Positions 11,234 to 21,544 of a DNA stretch of 64,000 nucleotides are shown here, piece by piece (position 1 is the stretch's first letter; each line of letters opens with the position of its first letter). Position numbers and translations under genes: made by a program. Source of the stretch: Symsagittifera roscoffensis (lineage: Eukaryota > Xenacoelomorpha > Acoela > Convolutidae); the NCBI RefSeq assembly GCF_963678635.1, contig NC_087064.1, positions 81,321,526-81,385,525 on the forward strand, in the 5' to 3' direction. The notes below the pieces were generated by a model. That model had not been told where the DNA came from and ran no database searches. It saw nothing but the letters and a program-made list of their open reading frames with translations.

Positions 11234-12770
11234 ATGGCGCCCGAAGGGCAGGATAACAAGAAGACAAAAGAAAAGAAAACTTCTACACACAAGGATGGCG
11301 CCCTATGGGCAAAAAAAGCACTGAAAAAGAATCAAGGTCCACAAAAACGGAGTACCAGGCTAAAGAGTTTTGTTGAACTAACAAAGGGGATTGAATTAAT
11401 TTTAACTACCAAACATTGCACTCAACCTCAGTGAAAAAATAATCAAAATTAAGCGTCAAATTATAAATCCAGATGCTTAATCCCGGTTACAACACCAGTC
11501 GAAAGTAAAAAGGAAAGTTTCTTGAGAGTATAATGAGTTCTTTCGCTAGATGTAAAGTTTGTATTCTGGAGAATTTAGGAGGTATCTCGATTCATTGCTC
11601 TGGATTCTGTCCATTTTCGGAGCTCTTTTAATTTCAATGGGCGGCCTAAAAAATCCATAGCCTCGATAATAGAGTTGTCAGCTAAGGGTGTTTCAATGAC
11701 GGTCAACGGTTCAATGAGTATGAGCGACGGGTCATATTCGCTCTCCCGGACTTCCGGATTGAATTTCACATTCTTGGAAGATGAGCTGGGAAATAATGGA
11801 AGAAGACCTCATTTTACCTTCTAGTTCTGATCCGCATCTTCTAGAAATATCAAGGGTCCAGTGTCTTAGTGAGGAGGAATTTGGTGTATTTAAATCTACA
11901 ACGGTTACTGGCGGGTTTTCTATCTTTATAATAACCGCTTCTAGTGATGAGGTGAGATGGGTCCTTGGTCACGTCGAGAAGTGTAGCCCGTTCTGTCGTC
12001 TGAAACTTCTACAAGGCTTGTGATCACCCGTACTCCCAGTAAGGATGGAGGCTGTTTGGATCGAATAGGCCTAGTATTTTGCCTAACGTGAGAGTCCGAC
12101 AATTTTCTTAGAGGCGGCGACTTCATTGGCAAATATGCTTTCCTCTTGGCCATTCCGGTGGGTCTTGTCCGTGAAGAGCCTGGTTCGGGATGGGGTCTAT
12201 TCTCTGAATCCCGACTTCCGTTTTAACTGGATTCGTAAGTGCCTTCGTATTCGGTTTTGATATCGGGATTTGCGGTTGAGTCTTCTCGTCCTTGTTCCAA
12301 GTTTCTATTTATCTTTTGTTTTCCTTTTGACTATCAAATTGAAAGACTGCTGATTTGTGGGTTGGGGGGAGTTGATGGTGGTCGATTTCAGCTTAGCTAA
12401 GTCTTGTGATAGGGCCTGATCTTTCACTGTATCTAACCCTTCTTTCCGTGAAACTTCCTTTTTAATATTCACTGGACATTGAACTGTACGGTCCTAATGA
12501 GTAGCTTGAGGTCTTTTAACAAGTTGAAGTTGCTAGCGTCGTCTTCAGATATTGTTTCCTTCGACATATTTGAGGTGTTATTTCCTTATTGTCGTATGTT
12601 TGTGATTGACTGGCTTGGCCCAACGGAAACTGTTCTATGTCGCCCTCTGGGTTATTGGGAATTCTTAGTCCCTTCCTCTCTTCTTCCTCCTATAAGAAGA
12701 ATTACCTCGAGTTGTTGAATTTGGGTATCGAGATTTTTTTTGTTCTGGATTGCTTTTGAACTTTTGAATC
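11234..12770 (-). pseudogene. Region downstream of gypsy-type pol remnant 2, possible accessory ORF relic
   Basis: The base composition here is less AT-rich than the surrounding intron, and minus-strand fragments are open in short runs: 11575-11769 (EAMDFLGRPLKLKELRKW) and 11941-12153 (basic, Ser/Pro-rich). They lie after the pol C-terminus in transcription order, where some gypsy elements keep an extra ORF. I cannot name a domain. Plus-strand frames in the same place are shadows. Confidence is only that this belongs to the element. Confidence 0.4.
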
Positions 12771-12827
12771 CAAGTTTTCTGGCATGCTTGATCACTTTCC
12801 TAGGTCATTTTGTGGCGTATAACTTCA

Positions 12828-13272
12828 TCAATTGGTGTTTCTTTCTCGGGCTCGCCTTCTTAGATCTTTTCGGGCGGTTCTTTTCGGGCTGTTCTCGGGC
12901 GGTTCTGTAGATCTTTTCAAGACTAAATCTGATTTGCAAATTATTTTACCGTTCTGAAGAGTTATTGTATTGTCCGATTCCCTCACTATTTCTTCTTTAA
13001 GCTCCTTATAATGAGGTTCATTTTTTTCTATCATGAACTTATCGATAGATAAGTGTCGTACCCGATAGGATATTAAGTATGGGATTGGCTACACCTAGAG
13101 TTTTTTTGCTTCTCTGTGGGTGAGAGCGTGAGAAGACTTTCACTAGGGAGCCCGTGCTAGTTGGGACATATCTAGTGGCAATGACTATATCATCTGACGA
13201 GGAGGAATCGTCGTCCAGGTGTTCATCCTCTATATCTTCCGACGCATCCCAGTCATGTAGTTTGTTCGGCAC
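12828..13272 (-). pseudogene. Ty3/gypsy-type pol remnant 2: C-terminal tail
   Basis: Two minus-strand open pieces join across a break near 13036. The first (13272-13039) is acidic with a DDDSSSSDD run. The second (13034-12828) has the segment HYKELKEEIVRESDNTITLQ followed by NGKIICKSDL, which resembles the C-terminal end of pol in this gypsy clade. It ends in an Arg-rich tail. The order relative to the integrase core is correct for one minus-strand element. Confidence 0.62.
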
Positions 13273-13479
13273 ATGAGTTTTCTTCCGTTATCTATGCATA
13301 GTAGCTATTTATTCCAATCCAAGTTTTTTGAAGTTGGAAGTTTTACGAGACTGTGCCAAATAGTATTTGGTGATCTACCGAAATGGGCTTCAAAAGGAGA
13401 ACAGTTTAGCGATTGTTGAGTTACAGTCCTTAAGCATTTTATGATTTTTAGTAGAGCTATTTCTAAGAAGGTTTTGGTT

Positions 13480-14140
13480 TTTGTTGTTGTGCCATGATCA
13501 TAAGTCGTTCTCTAATTGGTCTAATCAATCGTTCAACTAGACCTGTAGCTCTATCGTCGCCAACTGGGCTAAATATAAATTTTATGATTTGTTCTTTCGG
13601 CAAAATTCTCGGACTTCTTTAGAAATAAATCTCGACCCTTGCTCCGTTCTAACAGTTGTAGGTATTTCATGAAGGGCTATGTCTTTTCAAAGGAAGGTAA
13701 TGCCGGACTTTGCAGAAGTGCTAGATGTTATTTGAGTTGGGGGAAATTTTTAGATCGAAATACGCAAACGAGTAAAAATTTCTTTGTACCCGAAGTTAAA
13801 GGTAGCGGGCCTGCAAAATGTAGTTCCAATTCTTGATTTGGTTCTACGACCGATGGGAGCTTACCGAGGTCTTCATGTTTTGTTGGAGGTTTCAAATTTT
13901 TAACTGCTTTAATACACTCGATACAATTTTCTCCGTGGACTTGGGTTTCGGGATAAATTTTGGCTACCAGATGTAAAAGGTTGCTAGGCTCTTTATTGAA
14001 AATTGGCCACGGTGTGCTTCATAGAGTCTATGTAACATGATGGTCCTCAAGCATGCCGGTATCATGAGTCTTCCGTCCAAATATAGGCACCCACGTTCAC
14101 ATCTACGTTATTAATATTAGGTTCAAAATAGTTTCCCATT
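13480..14140 (-). pseudogene. Ty3/gypsy-type pol remnant 2: zinc-binding and integrase
   Basis: Reading leftwards, a zinc-binding part (IMLHRLYEAHRGQ, then WPKF) at about 14050-13930 is followed by HFAGPLPLTSGTKKFLLVCV (13836-13770), RTEQGSRFISKEV (about 13660-13610) and GDDRATGLVERLIRPIRERL (about 13560-13500). The core's first Asp is replaced by His (HFAGP for DFAGP) and the second by Glu (RTEQG for RTDQG); only the last Glu (VERL) remains. With several frameshifts this cannot be an active integrase. Confidence 0.8.
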
Positions 14141-14203
14141 TGTAGAAGGTCTTGTTTCAGGTCTTTTTCTATAGTTTTTTATTAATTTCTTCAGAACTAG
14201 GTC

Positions 14204-15175
14204 TCATTTAGTGAGTAACGCCAAGATTTTTGAATCGAAAAATCCGAGCCACGAGAAAGGGAGTATTTTGAGCTCAAAAAACATAGAACTTTTTTTCGTT
14301 GTTATATCTCTGGTCTCTAGAGGAACCCAACGATAGCTAGTACTGGCTAAAGTAGACGGGGATTTGTTTACAATTGGGTTTTTACTTTGATCGATTGAAT
14401 CTATTTGATCGGTTTTTTTAATGAACTTTGTAGTTATCCAAAAAATCAAATCTTTGACAGGATGGAATGCAGTCTTCTGTACGCGAGTATAAATTTCGAC
14501 ACTCTGAAAAGTTAGAGTGTGCAAACAAAAATTGCAAAGTCTCAATTCGTTTCTCATGTTCAGATTCTTGTCTTACTAGTTTGTTAGTTGATTGACCGAC
14601 CACGTTGCAGTATTTCAAATCATGAGATACTGTTTGTTGAGAGAATTTGTCACTTCTTTGAGAACGGGAATATCTAAGCATCAAATTTTCACAGCCTAAA
14701 AGGAGGCTTATTTGAATTACCGAGGCGATAACAAAATTTTCGTCGTCATAAGAAACTGGTACGGGATCGCCCGATTTGTGTTCAGATAGGTAATCCACAA
14801 ACCGCATTTCTTTACCCGGGAGATGTTCGACCGTGAAACCGTATGGTAAAAGTTTATCTGCCCAACGGGTGAGGCGAGAGTGAGCTATCTTTGTATATTT
14901 ATCGTCTTCTGGTGCTCCGATCAGGTCGGTAAGAATGGAAAATAATTTCTGACCCAAAATGTAATTTTTAAAATGATCTAGTGCCAAACTAAACCCAACA
15001 GTTCAAATTCGTTGTTGCTGTATCTTAGTTCGGCTATGTTTAGTAATCTTCTCGCAAACGCTACTGTTCTCCAAACGCCCCCATTGTATTGCTTGAGGGA
15101 TGTGCCCAATCCTAAGTGTGAATCATCGCTTTTTACTTTCGTTTTAAGTTTGATATCAAAATGGTGATTGGTCAC
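14204..15175 (-). pseudogene. Ty3/gypsy-type pol remnant 2: RNase H and linker
   Basis: The segment 15175-14978 reads DDSHLGLGTSLKQYNGGVWR and then AFARRLL....LRYSNNEFELLGLVW, the RNase H start. A frameshift follows, and 14987-14418 continues with HFKNYILGQKLFSILTD, then TRWADKLLPYGFTVEHLPGK, the end of RNase H and the usual start of the linker to the integrase. The rest (to 14204) is linker without named domains. The 189-codon run is the longest open stretch in this element. Confidence 0.85.
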
Positions 15176-15229
15176 TGTATTACAAATTTCCTTCTTAATT
15201 TTCTCGAACGCAACGAGATGTACATCCGA

Positions 15230-16060
15230 TCAATTGAAATTTTTTTTCTGCATTAACTCTCTAAACGGTGTAGATGCTAGGTTTGGCGTCAATTGATTGA
15301 TTGAGCCCACTAACGACCTTATATCCTTGATACATTTCGATTCTTTAAATTTCCGGATTGCATTGGAATTATGGACTAAAGGAGTGGTTTTCTTTGCATA
15401 GATTTTAACTCCGAGCCACTTTATGTCATGATTCAAAATTTACATTTCTCCCATTTTATGGCTATTACTTTGTCGTCTAAGGTTCTCAGAACGTCAGAGA
15501 ACAATTCACAATGTTCTTTAGCGCTACCTACTATAGCGATTAAAATGTCGTCTAAGTAACAGCGTGTGTTTGGTAGTTTTTCAGTCAAGCGGTCCATAAA
15601 ATGTTGGACCTCATTCGGCATATCACTTAACCCGTAAAATCCTGTTGTAAAGCGATAACAGCCCGTAACGTCTCCTCCCACGATGTTAAAGCTGCTTTGA
15701 TTACTCGCTTTTCTTGACGGTGGTCTTTGACTATATGCACACTTTAAGTCAATAGATGAAAACCAGATTTTGTTTTCGTCATGACTGCTAATTGTTAGGG
15801 CGACCTTAACAATTAGTTCGAACAAATCAGGCATTTTATATCTGTTGCGGAATATCTGTTTATTCTGCAGTGTTTAATGCAATTTAATTGACCCAATCCT
15901 TTTTACTGTAATGATGATAGGTGATATGAAGCAATCTTCTGATCATCTAGACAATTTTTCTATTTGCCCTTCACTGATTAACTGGTCGATACATAGCTTA
16001 ACTTCGGGGAGAAGGTGTATTGGTATGTGCTTGCCTTTCACCTGTATTGGTTTTATTGGC
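15230..16060 (-). pseudogene. Ty3/gypsy-type pol remnant 2: reverse transcriptase
   Basis: From about 16055 the minus strand reads LISEGQIEKLSR, then CFISPIIITVK (with stops), and continues into an open frame at 15834 with FSSIDLKCAYSQ, YRFTTGFYGLSDMPN and the intact catalytic box RCYLDDILIAI. A break near 15433 leads to KWLGVKIYAK....SIRSL-type connection sequence with LVGSINQLTP. The RT is the best preserved part of this element, but it is interrupted by three or more stops. Upstream is an R1 fragment where gag and protease would be expected. Confidence 0.9.
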
Positions 16061-16074
16061 TAGAAGAATTTCAT

Positions 16075-16200
16075 TTTTTTTTGGCGCGCGATCTCCCCTA
16101 AGAATTACTCTAAATTGGTTCTGAAGGCGCCTTTGAAAAATTTTACGATCATTCACTCAAAATGGACCAAAAGAGGCGACGTAAAACTGGTCCTGTTACA
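16075..16200 (+). repeat. R1 fragment
   Basis: GGCGCGCGATCTCCCCTAA, then GAAGGCGCCTTTGAAAAATTTT and AAAATGGACCAAAAGAGG, match the middle of R1 in plus orientation. Both ends are missing. It sits where the upstream part of gypsy remnant 2 should continue. Confidence 0.6.
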
Positions 16201-19200
16201 AGTTGTCAAGCAAAAAATATATAGTGCCGCTCTTCGAGAACTACCAAAACTTTGCAAATATTTGATTTTCATGGGATGCGAAATATTGCCTGATTATAAG
16301 CAACGAGCTTGGGATATCTAATTAAATAATACTTTTTAAATTAAAATGAAACTGCCAGTTAAATTTCAGTCGAAAGCTAGCTTTCAGTCGAATATTCAGT
16401 TTTTTCTAGTGGTAACTGAGCCAATGAAACTAGTAGACAGACACCCAAATAGTTGTCATAAAGTTTTCAGAATCAAAGCTTTTGCATCGCCCGCTACCCC
16501 AAAGCATGAAATTGCGTTAAATTTTATGATCACGCTTCTACTGATGCATTCATTTAAAGTTAAATTTCCTATATAACATGAGTCAACCCTCTTTACGCCG
16601 ATAAACAAGGGAAGTTGAACAAAATCAGAGCCGCTAAGCTTATAGATAATAAAAATAAATCCAAAATAATTTCAATTCAAATAAAAGTTACTAAAATTAG
16701 AAAAAACACACGTTGAGGAAAATCAGCCGTTGAAAAAGCAGAAATTATTTGACTCACAGTTGAATTCTGTGTCCGGGACACGTGTGTCAGCACTTGACCG
16801 TGCTTGTTTCCTTTTCAGGTCAATTAAATTGACTTTCCCAGTTTTCTTGAAACACCATCAAGACACTAATTTTAAGAAATTTTTCTGCGGCAGGCCAACT
16901 TTTGTTATTTTTGGGTCAACCTATTTTCCGTTACTATTTATAATTAAATAATATCTTGTGTAACTACTAGTTGTAAACTAAATAGGACATTTTTTTAATT
17001 TTCAAAAGTTTATCATTTAAGTTGTCTTCACTACCACCTTACGTGTTATGCTAGATTCGTCATACACCGTTAAGCTTTGGCAAAAGATTGCTAATACGGT
17101 TCTCAAATTAAACAAATATTGAGGCAAATATGAATTTTTTTTAGAAAGCTCCATTTGTTTCTAATTTTAAACTTAAAAAATGCTACTTGAGAGGTTAAAA
17201 AAGTGTTGTCTTGTTTTGAATGGGTTCTTCAGAAACAATTGTCGTTTCGATCGTTGTAACAGTTTTGTATCCAAAAGTTTGCAGCCGGATGTGTTATACC
17301 GAGATGATGTTTTATGGATTGATTTTTCTTGAAAATTAAAAGAAAAGAATTTGCCCAAAACAGAGTATTAAGTTTATGGCATATAGAAAAGTTTCAGATT
17401 TTTTTTTGGAAAAGCAAAAAAAATATTTTCTCAATGGAACCTCTAATGGAAAATATGTTACTGCAATATCACGCAAATAAAGAGCGCAATCAAAATGGAA
17501 TACTGACTTTTCCAGACTAACAACATATTTGTTCAATCATTTGATTGCTTGGCTTATGTTAAGCGCAATTTTATTCACTTCTCTGAAACACTTGGCCACG
17601 GAAGGAATGACTACGTCTTGAACGACAAAATTCCACGGGAAATATTTATATTCAAAAGCTGTAAGGAAACTTGCACTTTTCTTCTTAATGTCATTCAAAG
17701 TTGTTTTAGTTTCTGTAATTTGTAAATTCACTATCCCGACTTTGCAAATAATACTTTTTTTTGAATATTTTTTTGGTCAAAAGCTTCGTGTAGCCTAAAA
17801 TGTTTCCGCTTGTGTTTTATTGGCTCAGTGAGTTTTTTTTTCATTGTTTCATTAAAAAAATTTTTACAGCTTCTCGTTCAAACACACACAATCAAAAAAA
17901 AATCATACAGATTTTTGTAGCTCTAAGTTTTTCACTAAAACAACTTAGTTTTGGGCTCAACGGGAGCTTACCCAGATTTCTTCGACTAAGATGCCGCTCG
18001 ACAAAACATGTATGAATACATTTTTTACGCTTGAAAAGTTTTATTGGGTTTCTTTTTGTCTCAGGTTGAACATCATTTCAAACAAATGTTTAAAATCTTG
18101 TAATTGTCTTTCTCCCATTCCTTCAAATTGGTTTTTTTTAATTGTGATTGTAATTGTTTTTTGTCCGATCTTCAAACTTACTGGTTTTTGCTTCTGTTTT
18201 TTAGCTTTCAATGTTTTCTTTTTGTTTTTATGGCAGATGGTACCAAACTTCATTTAATTCTGCGGGAAATTTTCTAAAATCGGTATTTCAGTTTTTGTTT
18301 GTTCAAATTCTACTTAGGGAAAAATTGTTCTCTTGTGTTTCACTTACAAGAGATAGAAAAAAAATGTTTTTTTTTCTGTCAAGTTTTAGACTTATAAGTA
18401 AACTGACTTAAGCTGTTTGGTGCAGTTTAAATAGTAAAACAACATGACGTTTTGTTTTTTCGTTTAATTGTTAATTTTTTCATTTTTGTGAATGAGTAGG
18501 CCTAAACAGTTAAAGAGTTCTGAACAAAAACGTTTTTGACAAATTTGTGACTGTCTTCCATTTACTGAGAGGTGAACCAAAATACGACTGATCGCCATAG
18601 TGTAAGCCCTCTATATATATTTTTTGTTATCGTCAAAACAGATGACGCCGTATTCTATCGGCTCAATAGGAAAGCCGCCACGAGATTTTGTTTCTGTTTT
18701 TACGGCATCAGTTTAAAATTCTCGTTTAACTAATCGCATGTGCTTTGATCGAACTAGATTTTTCAGTTTTCGTAGAAGTAGCGGCGCTTCTGATGTTATT
18801 GAAATTGATGATGATTCGACTTTTCTCGTGAAATTTTCTTGGCTATGTTTTTTTCGTACTTTAAACAAACTCCATGATTTTAGTACTTACTGTCTCTTAG
18901 CATTTTTTGTTGTTATGGTTTGAGCAAATCTAATTCTTTAATTTTCTTTTTGCTTCTTAGGTATCACTTGCGGCCTGGTGCCCTCTTGATGTTGCTTCCA
19001 TCTTGCTAAATGAGAGTCAATAGTTTAAACATGTAGTTTTTTTAAGAGAGGTTTTTTATTTTAGAAAAAAATTCAAAAATTCAGTGTTGCTTTCAATTAG
19101 CACTATCGGTATTGCAGCGCGAACAAAAAGTAAAGAGAAAGACTAAAAATTTTCGGCGGGGTTGGCAAGATTTCGATTCCAACCATGGTAGCCCACGTTA

Positions 19201-20250
19201 CGAGTCAGTTATACTCGAAACGTGATACAATGTAATTAACCGCTCGTAAAATCTAACGTTATTTTTCAGATTCAAAATGGGAACTGATTTTAATTTGAGA
19301 GCGAATTTTGACTGACTCTTACTTTTTTCATGATCTCAACCTGGCAGAGCTAAATGACCTACCTGAAAAATTTGTATGAAAAGTTTAAAAATGATCGCGT
19401 TTATACTGATGAATAATATATCTAACTAGAGATTATTCTAATCTTGACTGTTTTTCTAATCGATTATAGTTTCGTAGTTATACAAAACGTTAGGTGGTAA
19501 CCTAATTTTGACTGACTTTTGAAACGAGGTAAAGAAAGAAAGAAAGAGCCTTTTTCTCAGTGTTAATGATAAATGTGCATATAAAAGAATTTAAACATGA
19601 ATTACCAAAAACAGTGAGGGAACAGTTAACGAACCCATTTGGGTTACAGAGCACTGTCCGTTTTATCAAATGAAATACGACAATTGAGATCTTTAAAAAA
19701 AGGAAAAAACATATATATCTGAAAACATAAATAATACATTGGATGTAAAATAATCAACTTTGAATAAACATAAAGCAGCAGATTTATGGCATTGTCTAGT
19801 CAGGTTAATGACAGAAGTTCCAAGCTCTGCGTCATTGTTTAAAAAGATTTTTCAATCGTAGTCTGTATAAAACCAAATTAAATAAGAAAATAGATAAAAT
19901 TCATCAATCAAAATATTTGAAACTCGCTAGTCATAGGCATTTGTGCGCTCAATTTTGGTAAACTAGTTAAAACGGCTCGGACAATAACGTTAAACTTGTT
20001 TTCTCGGCAATACAAACATTCACCGTCGTAAACCTATAAACTAACCAGAAACTGCTATAAAACGCTTTCATAACATTAATTTTTATGGTACAAATCTGCA
20101 GGATAAGTTGGCGCAAGCTAGCCAAAACAAACGGTGATTGTCCTTGAGACATTGCTCTTTTTGACGGTCAGCCTTAATCAAGGCTGAACCAAATTAGAGT
20201 GAAGTAACGGTTTAAAAAAGGTCAAGTGGGGCTATAGCCCTCGAGCTTAC
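16201..20250. other. Intronic, AT-rich; nothing recognised
   Basis: Many short frames occur on both strands (for example 16346-16576, 17800-18015, and an opposed pair at about 18041-18257), all AT-driven in composition. A GAAAGAAAGAAAGAG run lies at 19535. A weak tRNA-like stretch at 19142-19250 was not accepted. Confidence 0.4.
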
Positions 20251-20261
20251 TTGTATTAAGG

Positions 20262-20335
20262 TCTGGGTACGAGGGGATTTGAACCCCAGCCAACTGCCAA
20301 TTCTGTTTAGATTAAGCCGCTCGAACAACTGTGCT
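20262..20335 (-). repeat. SINE-like tRNA head or tRNA relic, copy 3
   Basis: On the minus strand a T-arm GGGGTTCAAATCCCC (20287-20273) with a perfect four-base stem lies downstream of GTTGTTCGAGCGGCTTAATC (20329-20310), an A-box-like segment of Leu/Ser type. The flanks do not form an acceptor stem, so a working tRNA is unlikely. It is more tRNA-like in its B box than the copies at 8590 and 9150. Confidence 0.5.
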
Positions 20336-20345
20336 ATTGCGTAAT

Positions 20346-21165
20346 TACTTTTATGCATTTATATTCTCGCTTACATTTAGCTGCAACAGCATCCTTATTC
20401 GGTTTCAAAAACAAAACTTGAACTTGTTCACTTTTTGGTTACTGCTTCTCTTAGCTCAAGTTTTTTCATCAAGTCAATTGATTTTTTTGTATATGATCAA
20501 TGAGAAAATGTTCATTTATAAATAGATAGTCAGGTTCTTTAATTTTTATGTAAATTTGAGATGTTAGTCAGAAGTTGATGAATTTTTTAAACCAAATCTC
20601 TAGAAATCTTTTTCCAAACCTAATCATGCAAGAATTTGAACTTTGAAAATCTTTGAATAAATGAAGGAACAAATAACTTTGCTGGGGAGTTTTGACAAAT
20701 TTGGGTATCGGGTAGATGATAAAAAAGTCTTTCATATATTATCATACGACCTTTTGATATATTTCAGATTTTCTAGACCAAATAAAATTTCTTTCCCTGT
20801 CAGGTGTAACTCACCATTAACTTTAAAGCTTTGATGCTCAGTAGTCGGTTCAAAATCAAACCTTTTGAGTAAGTAGGTGTCCCTGAATAGGCCTTTTCTC
20901 AGTCAGAGAATTCTATTTTGGATAACATAAACAACCAAAAATTGTGCAAAAGTAAAAGTCAACATCTATTTCATCAATAAGAAAATCACACGGAATTTTT
21001 TTCCTTTTTTTTCTAGAAAAACTCGAGTAATTTCGAATGTTTCTTATTTGACACTTTTCAAAAAATGATTATATTTTATGCAACTTATGTCTAGAAGTTC
21101 TGATTGGTTGATGGTTTTTTTCTGGAAAATTTCGAAAATTTTGTCATAAAAGCTAAAGAAACTTT
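20346..21165. other. Intronic; nothing recognised
   Basis: AT-rich, with no domain, repeat family or RNA visible. Confidence 0.35.
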
Positions 21166-21169
21166 CCTA

Positions 21170-21345
21170 GGCGATGACCTCATTACCATAAAAGAAAAAT
21201 TGCGTGGGTGGTGATGTCACTTTTACTTACAGAATGACGTCATTACCAAAAAAAAAATTTGCGCAGTTAATGGAGTCATTTATATAGAAGAAATGACGTC
21301 ATGATCATAAAAGGATAATTGCGTAGCCGATGACATTATTCCTAA
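21170..21345 (+). repeat. Three 60-bp repeats with TGACGTCA motifs
   Basis: Units begin near GATGACCTCATTACCATAAAAG (21173), AATGACGTCATTACCAAAAA (21234) and AATGACGTCATGATCATAAAAG (21293); each contains AATTGCG or TTTGCGCAG about 20 bases on. Two units hold a perfect palindrome TGACGTCA. The array lies about 200 bases before the polymerase relic and may be part of that element's end, or an unrelated minisatellite. Confidence 0.7.
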
Positions 21346-21544
21346 AATAAGAGCGCTTATTTTATTGTATTAAATCATCATTTTTGTTTGCCAAAGAGAA
21401 ACAGCAATTTGGAAAATTACAATTCGTTGCTTCGCGAAAAGAAAATATATTTTAAAAAAGTTTTCAAATGGTTCCTAATTTCTAAGTATTGGTTATTGGA
21501 ACATTTCTAAAGTCTCATTTTAATTTTTTCTATTCTTCAGGATA

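Noticed and set aside
18041-18257. Opposed open frames on both strands
   Set aside because: They are mirror translations of a T-rich/A-rich stretch, with no domain.
19142-19250. tRNA-like segment on the minus strand with GGAATCGAAATC
   Set aside because: The B box matches at only 7 of 11 positions, no A box fits, and the arms do not pair.
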